IMG/VR virus record: IMGVR_UViG_3300009695_000024
Location: 1 to 21,625 of that record
Origin: a virus
Length of the DNA: 21,625 bases
Strand: one strand, 5' to 3'
How positions within the stretch are numbered: position 1 is the stretch's first letter; the number at the start of each line of letters is the position of its first letter. The notes under the pieces are model-generated. The model did not search any database, was not told where the DNA came from, and was given only the letters and a program-made list of their open reading frames with translations. This document shows, piece by piece, positions 13,875-19,881 of this stretch. A program made the translations under genes and the position numbers.

Positions 13875-15381
13875 ATATTGGCGGTAAATCATATTCCAGT
13901 TCTCCCTGCTTCGGCACACTCGGCTTTACCAGCGTTTTCCCCATGCACTTGTAAGCCACAACCCTGCTAAACTCTTCCTTACTCATCGTTAGCAATCCTT
14001 GAGAAGCCAACCGATCCCATTCGCCAATCATAGGCATTAGGTAGTAGGTGTAAGTCATTCCGTCCGACTTCCGCTCCTTGATAAAGTTCTTCTCCTTCAG
14101 CTTTTCGGCAAACTTCACATTCGAGAAGGCATTGTAGCCGGATGCCTTACAATAATCTACGTACTGTTTGTACAGATCCTTGGCGGTTATTTGCATCGGG
14201 GCGTGGGTCTTGTAGACTGGGATGTTGTAGTATTCCTGATCCTCTATGAATTTCAATATCGAGTTGCTATTCATCTCATACTCAATTACTTTGTCCTTAA
14301 CTGCCTCTGGTTCAACTATCTTGTATCCGTTTGCTTTTATGCGAGCATATCCAGTTAAAAACCAATTAAGGATACCGCTTAATTCTTCCCGTAATTCGGT
14401 ATGAAGATTGATGTTTTGCCTTTCCTCTGAGATGGTTACATTAAATGGTACAATTAAAAAACGCCTGAAGTAGCCTTTGGTGTAGTCGCTGGTAGCTGGT
14501 AATTCATTAGTATTTGCGATCAATAATGGAATATGTTTTACAAGAAACGGATCTCGGTAAATATGCCTTGCTTGGATTGGTTCGCCGGAGATTAGCTTCT
14601 TTACGATAGAGCCTGAAATTTCCTTGCTTTTTAATTCCGAGCAGTAGTTTATTGTTTTACCTTCGATTGCCGCGATGTTGTAGTCCTTGGAATTACCGGA
14701 AACTAAATCGCCAATTTCGTAAGTTGTTGTATTATCGTCGCCAACCATCTGAGTCACAGTCTCAAATACAACTGACTTTCCATTACTACCTCCTCCGATC
14801 AACACGAGCATTCGCTCCAATTTCGATTTACTCCGATCTGCATATGCCAGCGAAATCATCTCCTGAAAAGCATTTCTTATCAACTCATCCGGCAAAACCT
14901 CCTCGATAAACTTCATCCATTTAGGACACTTCGCTTCTGGATCATAATCGTAATTAATTCTGTTGATCACGAAATGCTCTGGTGAAAATGGGCTGACCTG
15001 CATTGTGTCAGCGTCAAGTACGCAGTTGGTAAAACATAATTTTCTTCTCGTTAGTTTAAAATCCCTCCGGCTAAGGTTTCTCCAAATCGTTTTCGTCATG
15101 CTTTGGAACTCCTTGTTTAGTATTCCATCAGAAACTTGCAGGTATCTCATAGATGTAAATATCGCACTTTCCAGATCATCCTTATCGACAAGAATGTAGC
15201 TGCGGCCATCAAACCACACGCTGTTTCCGGCATACTTGTAGATATTTATCTTAGATAGCGTATCATAATATAACAATGCTATACCGCCAACCTTCTCAAC
15301 CTTAGCTTCCCTACAAAGTATGTCTTTTAACCGTTCCCTGTCGATAGATGTTATTAGCTGTTCACTAAGTCCATCTGTCAT
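13873..15381 (-). CDS. D5/P4-type SF3 helicase (replication primase-helicase C-terminal type)
   Basis: A 502-residue replicative helicase of the D5/P4 group, expected to unwind DNA at the fork. The SF3 ATPase core shows Walker A at about 196-203 (GGGSNGKS), an acidic B motif near 244-250 (INYCSEL), the sensor strand LLIANTNELP at about 286-295, and an arginine-finger stretch YFRRFLIVPF at about 304-313. The N-terminal about 180 residues match the D5_N helical region that precedes the ATPase. Residues about 370-500 form a winged-helix-like tail (ITAKDLYKQYVDYCKASGYNAFS). No primase domain is fused and none is seen in the window, so the primase must be elsewhere or host-derived. Confidence 0.88.
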   Translation of the reverse strand: MTDGLSEQLITSIDRERLKDILCREAKVEKVGGIALLYYDTLSKINIYKYAGNSVWFDGRSYILVDKDDLESAIFTSMRYLQVSDGILNKEFQSMTKTIWRNLSRRDFKLTRRKLCFTNCVLDADTMQVSPFSPEHFVINRINYDYDPEAKCPKWMKFIEEVLPDELIRNAFQEMISLAYADRSKSKLERMLVLIGGGSNGKSVVFETVTQMVGDDNTTTYEIGDLVSGNSKDYNIAAIEGKTINYCSELKSKEISGSIVKKLISGEPIQARHIYRDPFLVKHIPLLIANTNELPATSDYTKGYFRRFLIVPFNVTISEERQNINLHTELREELSGILNWFLTGYARIKANGYKIVEPEAVKDKVIEYEMNSNSILKFIEDQEYYNIPVYKTHAPMQITAKDLYKQYVDYCKASGYNAFSNVKFAEKLKEKNFIKERKSDGMTYTYYLMPMIGEWDRLASQGLLTMSKEEFSRVVAYKCMGKTLVKPSVPKQGELEYDLPPI

Positions 15382-15390
15382 TGTGTGGGG

Positions 15391-15594
15391 TTAAATTGGA
15401 CGGAAGAAACTAAGTCCCATAAAAGTCATATGGGCTGCCTTATTGGCACGTACATGAGCATACGGCGATCCAAGGGACTGAGAGCTAAGCCCCATCATTT
15501 TCCCGTAACCTATTCTTGTCCAGAATATTACGCCATCACAAATGATAGTGTCTTCTGAAGTTTGGCGTATTGTTTTAAATTCCTGTTGTTCCAT
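15391..15594 (-). CDS. Small unknown protein upstream of the helicase
   Basis: A 67-residue protein starting MEQQEFKTIRQTSEDTIICD and ending AHMTFMGLSFFRPI. The ATG at 15594 is used because the in-frame ATG at 15618 lies within the -7 box of the promoter. It precedes the helicase by nine bases in the same transcript. The family is not recognised. Confidence 0.6.
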   Translation of the reverse strand: MEQQEFKTIRQTSEDTIICDGVIFWTRIGYGKMMGLSSQSLGSPYAHVRANKAAHMTFMGLSFFRPI

Positions 15595-15615
15595 CGTTTT
15601 TAGTTTTGTGTTGTA

Positions 15616-15646
15616 CAAAGATAATGCATTTATTTGAATTTCCTAA
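15616..15646 (-). promoter_or_regulatory. Promoter of the helicase operon
   Basis: On the minus strand TTAG (15646-15643; a poor -33 box), 19 bases, TATCTTTG (15623-15616). The -7 box and the AATAAATGCAT block of the spacer match the shared early-promoter sequence, so the promoter call is good despite the weak -33 box. Confidence 0.75.
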
Positions 15647-15654
15647 TTTTATTT

Positions 15655-16143
15655 TTATTTATTCTCTGAGAAATTTAACCATGCAAATTCACCAAAATAT
15701 TTTATCGCTGCCACGTCATAAGCGCGAGCTGCATCTTCTTCAATAATGAAGTATCCTAAAAACCCCATTTTGCCGTTTACCCTTATTTGCGCCAACCATT
15801 TTTGTCTTGACTCAATCCAACATACTCCTTTGTATTTAGAAGAAGAATTTTTACGAGATTTTTGATTCATTTGATTTTGCCTACGCGTACATGGTCTTAA
15901 ATTTAACCGCCAATTATTGCAACCGTCCCCATCCCAGTGGTCTACACACGGCTTTAGCGGATTATCGCCCATTATAAATCTGTGCATATACTGAAGAATA
16001 CGTTTGCCGTCAATGGTAACGGCTCTTTCTGCATAGAATATATTTCCAATTTTGTGTGCGCACCATTTGTGTTGATTTACCCTCTCGAAATCTTCATCAT
16101 CCACATACGCCACTTTTCCTTGTGTTAATTGTATTTCCCGCAT
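15655..16143 (-). CDS. HNH-AP2 homing-type endonuclease (copy 2)
   Basis: A 162-residue relative of copy 1. N-terminal part LTQGKVAYVDDEDFERVNQHKW. The HNH centre has H54, D68-H69, DGDGCNN and N90, all residues present. The AP2 domain is at about 101-158 (SSKYKGVCWIESRQKW; EEDAARAYDVAA; WLNFSENK). The two copies share most positions in both domains, which shows recent common origin but not identity. It sits between a nucleotide-modification-like gene and the helicase operon, has its own promoter and pseudoknot leader, and splits an otherwise continuous early region, like a mobile cassette. Confidence 0.9.
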   Translation of the reverse strand: MREIQLTQGKVAYVDDEDFERVNQHKWCAHKIGNIFYAERAVTIDGKRILQYMHRFIMGDNPLKPCVDHWDGDGCNNWRLNLRPCTRRQNQMNQKSRKNSSSKYKGVCWIESRQKWLAQIRVNGKMGFLGYFIIEEDAARAYDVAAIKYFGEFAWLNFSENK

Positions 16144-16243
16144 TATTGATTATTTAAAATGCAAAACCCAAAAACACACGGCTAGATGTATCTCTGGGTT
16201 TCATCAGATTTTAGTCTGAATTTCTTAACTTCGATCTAGCCAT
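16141..16243 (-). promoter_or_regulatory. Pseudoknotted mRNA leader of HNH-AP2 copy 2
   Basis: On the minus strand helix a is GGCTAGAT (16241-16234) with ATCTAGCC (16187-16180), 8 bp. Helix b is AAACCCA (16201-16195) with TGGGTTT (16170-16164), 7 bp. The order is a, b, a', b'. A small extra hairpin TCAGA/TCTGA (16219-16215 with 16208-16204) lies between a and b. TTTTAAA precedes the ATG by nine bases. Confidence 0.7.
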
Positions 16244-16250
16244 CGAGCTG

Positions 16251-16282
16251 CAAATATACGGAATATAATCGACACTACCAAA
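16251..16282 (-). promoter_or_regulatory. Promoter of HNH-AP2 copy 2
   Basis: On the minus strand TTTG (16282-16279), 20 bases, TATATTTG (16258-16251). It is very similar to the promoter of copy 1 over the full box-to-box length (both share TTTGGTAGTGT and CGTATATTTG). The -33 box lies two to five bases after the stop codon of the previous gene. Confidence 0.75.
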
Positions 16283-16283
16283 T

Positions 16284-16580
16284 CTACTTTTCTCCCCTCA
16301 GCATGTGAAATAATATTCCATAGTTCACTAAGTCAATTATCGAATCATCAATACTCTCATTATTCGGCGTCTTGCTTCCCTGAAGATTCCCGATCCTGAC
16401 TACTTTGGTCGCTATGAAAACCAGAAGAACTTGCTCTGGAGTAACGCCTACCATAGAGGCGACTATTTTGAAGTTGCTGAGGCGGTCGGCATTGGCGTAA
16501 TCATCCCCCTTGCTGTTCTGTATTTTGGCAATCTCTTCAAATATAGAGGAGAGTTGCGTTTGCTGTTCCTGTTTAGTCAT
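16284..16580 (-). CDS. Nucleotide-modification-associated protein, DUF1599/Nmad1-like
   Basis: A 98-residue all-helical protein of the type seen in phage nucleotide metabolism and DNA modification. The KGDDYANADRLSNFKIVASM start, the VTPEQVLLVFIATKVVRIGNLQG centre and the NESIDDSIIDLVNYGILF end resemble DUF1599/Nmad1 and related phage proteins. Acidic residues across the helices (D in KGDDYA; E and D in NESIDDSIIDL) could hold a metal, as in MazG-type pyrophosphohydrolases. The resemblance is from memory, and the substrate is unknown. It overlaps the previous gene by ATGA and lies next to an HNH cassette. Confidence 0.7.
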   Translation of the reverse strand: MTKQEQQTQLSSIFEEIAKIQNSKGDDYANADRLSNFKIVASMVGVTPEQVLLVFIATKVVRIGNLQGSKTPNNESIDDSIIDLVNYGILFHMLRGEK

Positions 16581-16894
16581 TGCCTCTCAAATATTTTTAT
16601 TATTGGAACCTCCTTAAAAAAATTAAAATGCTTAGGATCAATTCCTTTTATGACAGTTCTGTCATTTAATTTAAGTCCAAGATCGTGCCGCTTTTCCTCG
16701 ATTAACCAACCTCCATCATCGCAAGACCCATTGGCGCGTCCAATATTATTTACATACTCTATCCTTTGGGTTACGCCTATATCGGAAACTAAGTCCCATA
16801 AAGTTCTACTTCGGTCAGGTAGATGAACCCAAATACGCCTCATCTCCTCGATTCGCTTTAGGCGGGTGGGGGTGGCTCTTGTTGGATCGCTCAT
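16577..16894 (-). CDS. Unknown protein
   Basis: A 105-residue protein with an Arg-rich N-terminal helix (RLKRIEEMRRIWVHLPDRSRTLWDLV) and a strand-rich C-terminal half (GGWLIEEKRHDLGLKLNDRTVI; NFFKEVPIIKIFE). No catalytic motif or homology is recognised. It overlaps both neighbours by ATGA junctions. Confidence 0.6.
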   Translation of the reverse strand: MSDPTRATPTRLKRIEEMRRIWVHLPDRSRTLWDLVSDIGVTQRIEYVNNIGRANGSCDDGGWLIEEKRHDLGLKLNDRTVIKGIDPKHFNFFKEVPIIKIFERQ

Positions 16895-16953
16895 CTCCAG
16901 TCCTCCTCGTCATTTCCGGTATAATCCGTCGAGTCAATTAGTTCTTCTTCCAT
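16891..16953 (-). CDS. Very small acidic gene in the overlap chain (20 aa)
   Basis: ATG at 16953, TGA at 16891-16893; 20 residues, MEEELIDSTDYTGNDEEDWR. It starts one base after the previous stop and ends with an ATGA overlap, so it fits the chain. At 20 residues it might only be a translation-coupling mini-gene. Unknown function. Confidence 0.4.
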   Translation of the reverse strand: MEEELIDSTDYTGNDEEDWR

Positions 16954-16954
16954 T

Positions 16955-17158
16955 TTAGTAACCTTTATAAGATTCGATGTCAAGCGTTTCGGGAATAAAC
17001 CTTTCAATATTAGACTCATGACCACAGAAGTTGCAGCGGCATTGGTCGTTTATTCTTGTTACATTCGTAGCTGCACATCCCTGTCTTGGGCAGGTTAGGA
17101 CGAGTGCGGTATATCCGTTATCGTCTTCTGGGGCGTATCCGTTCGGCTCTCTACTCAT
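16955..17158 (-). CDS. Small zinc-ribbon protein
   Basis: A 67-residue protein with a four-Cys zinc ribbon: a CPRQGC pair (CxxxxC spacing) and CRCNFC, in a beta-rich setting (ALVLTCPRQGCAATNVTRIN). The ends are acidic. Zinc ribbons of this kind often bind nucleic acid or proteins, but the role is unknown. It starts with an eight-base overlap with the preceding frame and is followed by the 20-aa gene. Confidence 0.65.
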   Translation of the reverse strand: MSREPNGYAPEDDNGYTALVLTCPRQGCAATNVTRINDQCRCNFCGHESNIERFIPETLDIESYKGY

Positions 17159-17288
17159 CTTCCGCCCCCATTTCTTCCGTTACGTCCACTTCTTTCCAAA
17201 TCATTCCGCAACATCCAATTTCGCCCAACTCTTTACATAGGGCATCTGCCTCTTCCGTACAGGGATAACCTGCGCAGTTATGGCACAA
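17151..17288 (-). CDS. Cys-rich frame following an in-frame stop; TTG start or C-terminal part of a split gene
   Basis: An open frame on the minus strand encodes CHNCAGYPCTEEADALCKELG then IGCCGMIWKEVDV and ends TAG at 17151-17153. It has no ATG; the best start is TTG at 17288. It is in the same frame as the small gene 17307-17471 and is separated only by TAA at 17307-17309. The Cys pattern (CxxCxxxxC, then CC) suggests a metal-binding site. Either TTG is used, the stop is read through, or the gene is a broken half. Confidence 0.4.
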   Translation of the reverse strand: MCHNCAGYPCTEEADALCKELGEIGCCGMIWKEVDVTEEMGAEDE

Positions 17289-17306
17289 TCCACTGTCTGA
17301 CTCTTC

Positions 17307-17471
17307 TTACTGCTCGTAAACTTTTTCGTTAATTGCTGTTCTCATCATTTTTGTTGCTATTATTTGATTAAATTCGCCTTCAATTTTGTTGAGCATACTG
17401 AGAAGGTTTAGGTTATTTTTAGCGTTCTCAATGTCGTTTAGTAACTCCTCTGCTGTTTTTTCTGTTCTCAT
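17307..17471 (-). CDS. Small helical protein (54 aa)
   Basis: ATG at 17471, TAA at 17307-17309. The product starts MRTEKTAEELLNDIENAKNN and ends AINEKVYEQ; it is a charged amphipathic helix over most of its length, maybe a coiled coil. The promoter at 17496 fires about 25 bases upstream. It repeats the motif MRTxxxxEK (start MRTEKT, later MRTAINEK). The same frame continues after the stop into a Cys-rich stretch. Confidence 0.55.
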   Translation of the reverse strand: MRTEKTAEELLNDIENAKNNLNLLSMLNKIEGEFNQIIATKMMRTAINEKVYEQ

Positions 17472-17495
17472 CTATTCTGTTGTTTTAATACAATG

Positions 17496-17526
17496 CAAAG
17501 ATAATATATTTATTCGGATTCGCAAT
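17496..17526 (-). promoter_or_regulatory. Promoter inside the early region
   Basis: On the minus strand ATTG (17526-17523), 19 bases, TATCTTTG (17503-17496), with AATAAATATAT in the spacer, matching the shared early-promoter block. It lies between the 17560-17745 gene and the 54-aa gene. Confidence 0.8.
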
Positions 17527-17559
17527 AGCTTTGGCAATTATTTTTGGATTATTTTCATT

Positions 17560-17745
17560 TTACCTGATTAAGCCCACCTTCACGAGCCACTCCCGTTCCT
17601 TTTCTTTAGACTCAAACTTGACCCACAACCTCTTATCCGCCACGGAGTTACAACTATCAAAAACCCCGTCAATAGAGGCGATCTCGCACAGATGACAGTA
17701 GTGCGAGTCGGATAGGCGGGAGAGGGTTAGTTTTCTTGTAATCAT
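17560..17745 (-). CDS. Small Cys-containing protein
   Basis: A 61-residue protein (MITRKLTLSRLSDSHYCHLC) with CHLC and one later Cys, and a basic C-terminal half (LWVKFESKEKEREWLVKVG). It starts with an ATGA overlap after the zinc-ribbon gene upstream. It is the last gene of the chain that begins at 20586; no terminator is seen before the promoter at 17496. Confidence 0.55.
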   Translation of the reverse strand: MITRKLTLSRLSDSHYCHLCEIASIDGVFDSCNSVADKRLWVKFESKEKEREWLVKVGLIR

Positions 17746-17879
17746 AGCTTCTCAGTTATTTCTCCACCACATTTTTGGCACACATAATCCTCCGACATAA
17801 ACCCAATCGCTCTCACCACTTTCGCTTCTCCTTGCGTTCCAGCCCAATCACAATCAACACATTCGTAAGTTTGTTCCAT
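17742..17879 (-). CDS. Small zinc-ribbon protein (45 aa)
   Basis: ATG at 17879, TGA at 17742-17744. MEQTYECVDCDWAGTQGEAK then YVCQKCGGEITEK: a four-Cys ribbon (CVDC and CQKC) of the usual rubredoxin-like spacing. It overlaps the previous gene by a TAATG junction and the next by ATGA, which argues that it is real. The role is unknown; small zinc ribbons of this kind often bind nucleic acids or partner proteins. Confidence 0.65.
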   Translation of the reverse strand: MEQTYECVDCDWAGTQGEAKVVRAIGFMSEDYVCQKCGGEITEKL

Positions 17880-18220
17880 TATATATTATTTTCAATTAAA
17901 CTTAAATCAATATAAAAATCTGCAAATATATGGATGGTATAGACGACCCTTCCATGAGGTTTATCCGTACACTTTTCTTTTTTGAAATGATGTGCATCTT
18001 CCGGTATGGTTAGGCATTCTTCCAGCCTATCAACCATTGCTTCGGCTGTACTTGCGTTTTCAGTCCATCTCATTGCCATTATGTCCATGTCGCTCGCTAA
18101 ACTTCCATGCAGTCCAAGTGCCCATCCACAATCCAATGCAGCCTGACGGAAATCATTCCACATACAGGCATAAAATACTGCCCTTCCGTTTGTTATTACG
18201 TGTTCTCTACTTTTTGCCAT
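17879..18220 (-). CDS. Conserved phage protein with GSLASDxD motif
   Basis: A 113-residue protein whose middle reads GWALGLHGSLASDMDIMAMRW. The GS...D.D arrangement is the core motif of nucleotidyltransferase folds (catalytic GS followed by two Asp). The rest (VDRLEECLTIPEDA; VVYTIHIFADFYIDLSL) would fit a small alpha/beta domain. Proteins like it occur in many phages, where the function is unknown. An inactive or RNA/nucleotide-binding role is possible. It shares a one-base junction with the next upstream gene (18220). Confidence 0.6.
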   Translation of the reverse strand: MAKSREHVITNGRAVFYACMWNDFRQAALDCGWALGLHGSLASDMDIMAMRWTENASTAEAMVDRLEECLTIPEDAHHFKKEKCTDKPHGRVVYTIHIFADFYIDLSLIENNI

Positions 18221-18603
18221 TATTCTACTCCCCTCCTAGCTTTATCAATACAATCAGCTACCCATCCCACTAAATAAGCATCGGCCTCCATTCCGGTACT
18301 ATACTCTCCGAGATGACCCCAGATCATCCGAGTGGCGTGGGTCGCTTCGTGCGCAATAGTTTCAATTACGCAATACTTGCGAAGTTTAAAAACTACAATT
18401 ACCCCAATCTTACGATCCTCTTTTTGGGAGACTAATTGCGTAAATGCCCGCATCTTTCCGGTTTCATCAGCGCCCATAGCGTCTCCAGAAGGGAATTCAA
18501 GAAATCTTTCACCTATCGCAGATAAATCACTCGTGATAGATACCCACAATTTTACTGGGTATATTTGCGGATCAAATTGGTGGATTACTGTTTTCCTTTT
18601 CAT
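18220..18603 (-). CDS. Predicted zinc metallopeptidase (HEXXH)
   Basis: A 127-residue protein with the zincin motif HEATH in IETIAHEATHATRMIWGHLGE, two His and Glu of a classic zinc site; a third ligand is probably the Glu in TGMEADAYLVGWV. This fold is seen in small phage and SprT-like proteins that are thought to cut DNA-protein or phage proteins. The substrate here is unknown. The N-terminal half holds strands and acidic patches (LSAIGERFLEFPSGDAMGAD). It overlaps both neighbours by four bases or less. Confidence 0.75.
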   Translation of the reverse strand: MKRKTVIHQFDPQIYPVKLWVSITSDLSAIGERFLEFPSGDAMGADETGKMRAFTQLVSQKEDRKIGVIVVFKLRKYCVIETIAHEATHATRMIWGHLGEYSTGMEADAYLVGWVADCIDKARRGVE

Positions 18604-18833
18604 TTAGCAGAAGATGAATATGGACTATTAACCAAAACTATATCGTCATCCTCATCATACGACCAGCATTTAGGACAATAGTGCATTCCTTTCGATTTTA
18701 TCCATTCCGATTCTAATGCCTTTTCTTCCGCAACTGCTTCGTCGTTCCAGCATGATCCATCATCGCAGTCGCATCCGGCATCTTCGCCACAATTATCACA
18801 AACTACCGTGAACATTTCTACTTTTTGTATCAT
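18600..18833 (-). CDS. Cys-rich putative zinc-binding protein
   Basis: A 77-residue protein starting MIQKVEMFTVVCDNCGED. Cys pairs CDNC, CDCDDGSC and CPKC suggest one or two zinc ribbons. The ATG at 18833 is preceded by an A-run (AAATAAAAAA); a GTG at 18860 would extend into the previous gene and is less likely. Acidic, no other motif. Part of the AP2-headed operon. Confidence 0.6.
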   Translation of the reverse strand: MIQKVEMFTVVCDNCGEDAGCDCDDGSCWNDEAVAEEKALESEWIKSKGMHYCPKCWSYDEDDDIVLVNSPYSSSAK

Positions 18834-18850
18834 TTTTTTATTTATTAGTT

Positions 18851-19213
18851 CTATAACCACCCCTTTTTATCATCATGTATATTCCCCACCACAGTCAACT
18901 TACTCCCATCCAGATTTCTCCAATACACGCCACTTTCCAGTCCTCGCGCCATGAATGCAGCCTTCTTAAATATGATCACCCACTTATCTCCGAGCGCATC
19001 TACGCAAACATCGTCCTCAAATATGCGACGTCCAGCGACGTCAAACTCGGATGAGAATTCGCCGAGGGTTAGGGGACTTACTTGTTCTGCATCCCAATCC
19101 TCTCCTTTAAGTTCAAACGTAATCGCACAACTCCCATCAGATGCGGTTATGGCCGATCCTTCCACCCATTCCCCTGTGTCGAGGCGTTGACCTCTATAAA
19201 TATGCTCTCTCAT
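18851..19213 (-). CDS. YopX-family protein
   Basis: A 120-residue protein with the order of YopX-family proteins of phages and prophages: MREHIYRGQRLDTGEWVEGS start (usually KFRGKRxDNGEWVYG), a PLTLGEFSSEFDVAGRRIFEDDVC middle (usually TGLKDKNGKEIYEGD) and a GNIHDD end. The family has a beta-barrel-like fold and no clear biochemical role, although it is common in phage early regions. The match is visible by eye and fairly reliable. It overlaps the following gene by ATGA. Confidence 0.8.
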   Translation of the reverse strand: MREHIYRGQRLDTGEWVEGSAITASDGSCAITFELKGEDWDAEQVSPLTLGEFSSEFDVAGRRIFEDDVCVDALGDKWVIIFKKAAFMARGLESGVYWRNLDGSKLTVVGNIHDDKKGWL

Positions 19214-19428
19214 TTCTCTATCTCCTTATATTCGTTACAATATCTAAAATATCCCATATCCTTCCAGCCATTTCTCCAGTCTGTCGGGATTCGGAACATC
19301 ACTCTCTTTCCGAGTTGGCATTTGGCTCTTACTTTTATGAAGCCCCTTTCTGATAAAATTGGCTCAATAAAGTTCTGGCACAGATCGCATTCTTGGCGGG
19401 GTGGTTTCTTGGCAGCAGTAGTCGTCAT
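19210..19428 (-). CDS. Small Cys-containing protein
   Basis: A 72-residue protein (QECDLCQNFIEPILSERGF, then KCQLGKRVMFRIPTDWR, then FRYCNEYKEI). Cys at CDLC, KCQL and YC could hold a zinc. No family recognised. It overlaps neighbours by ATGA. Confidence 0.55.
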   Translation of the reverse strand: MTTTAAKKPPRQECDLCQNFIEPILSERGFIKVRAKCQLGKRVMFRIPTDWRNGWKDMGYFRYCNEYKEIEK

Positions 19429-19880
19429 CTCACTTTCTTTATTATTTTAGTTATTTTTATCATTTCCATTTTATCCCCACCCTTCAGTACCGCTTCGGCT
19501 CGCGTGATTCGGTCGCGGAGTTTGCCTGACGCCACAGTCTGCTCACCTTCGACTTCTTCATATGCTATAATTTCCCAGATTCTTCTTATTTGTACCATTA
19601 GGGCTTGGCTCACTTTCGCAATTGGCATCCCCTCTTCTGTCTCTCCTCTCTTAGTTGTCAGATTCGACCTACGGCAATCAAGTTTATCTCCGTTTTTGCA
19701 AAATATTCGCACTTTCGGATCTTTCTTACACAGGACGTATTGGGGCAGAGTCCACCTGTGCCCGTCGATCAGCGCATTTGGGAATTTATCCATTCCCCAT
19801 TTGTGCTGCGATGCTCGGAAATAGTCGCGGTCGTCAAGGATGGCGCAGGTTCCGTTGTTTAATTCGAGGAGCTGGCTCAT
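19425..19880 (-). CDS. Degenerate HNH-like protein (active site lost)
   Basis: A 151-residue protein whose first about 80 residues align by eye with the N-terminal half of the two HNH endonucleases in this window: MSQLLELNNGTCAILDDRDY against MQEIKLTQGQVALVDDEDFE, then SQHKWGMDKF, and RIFCKNGDKLDCRRSNLTTK against VDHWDGDGCNNWRLNLRPCT. The catalytic DH pair and the middle Asn are absent, so it likely no longer cuts DNA. The C-terminal about 65 residues are helical and basic (RRIWEIIAYEEVEGEQT; RDRITRAEAVLKGG) and not AP2-like. It follows the AP2-only gene by one base. It may be a domesticated DNA-binding protein. The start ATG at 19880 is used rather than a longer frame. Confidence 0.7.
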   Translation of the reverse strand: MSQLLELNNGTCAILDDRDYFRASQHKWGMDKFPNALIDGHRWTLPQYVLCKKDPKVRIFCKNGDKLDCRRSNLTTKRGETEEGMPIAKVSQALMVQIRRIWEIIAYEEVEGEQTVASGKLRDRITRAEAVLKGGDKMEMIKITKIIKKVR

Positions 19881-19881
19881 A

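Noticed and set aside
15595-15618. Longer start for the small gene before the helicase
   Set aside because: Its ATG overlaps the -7 promoter box, so it would not be transcribed.
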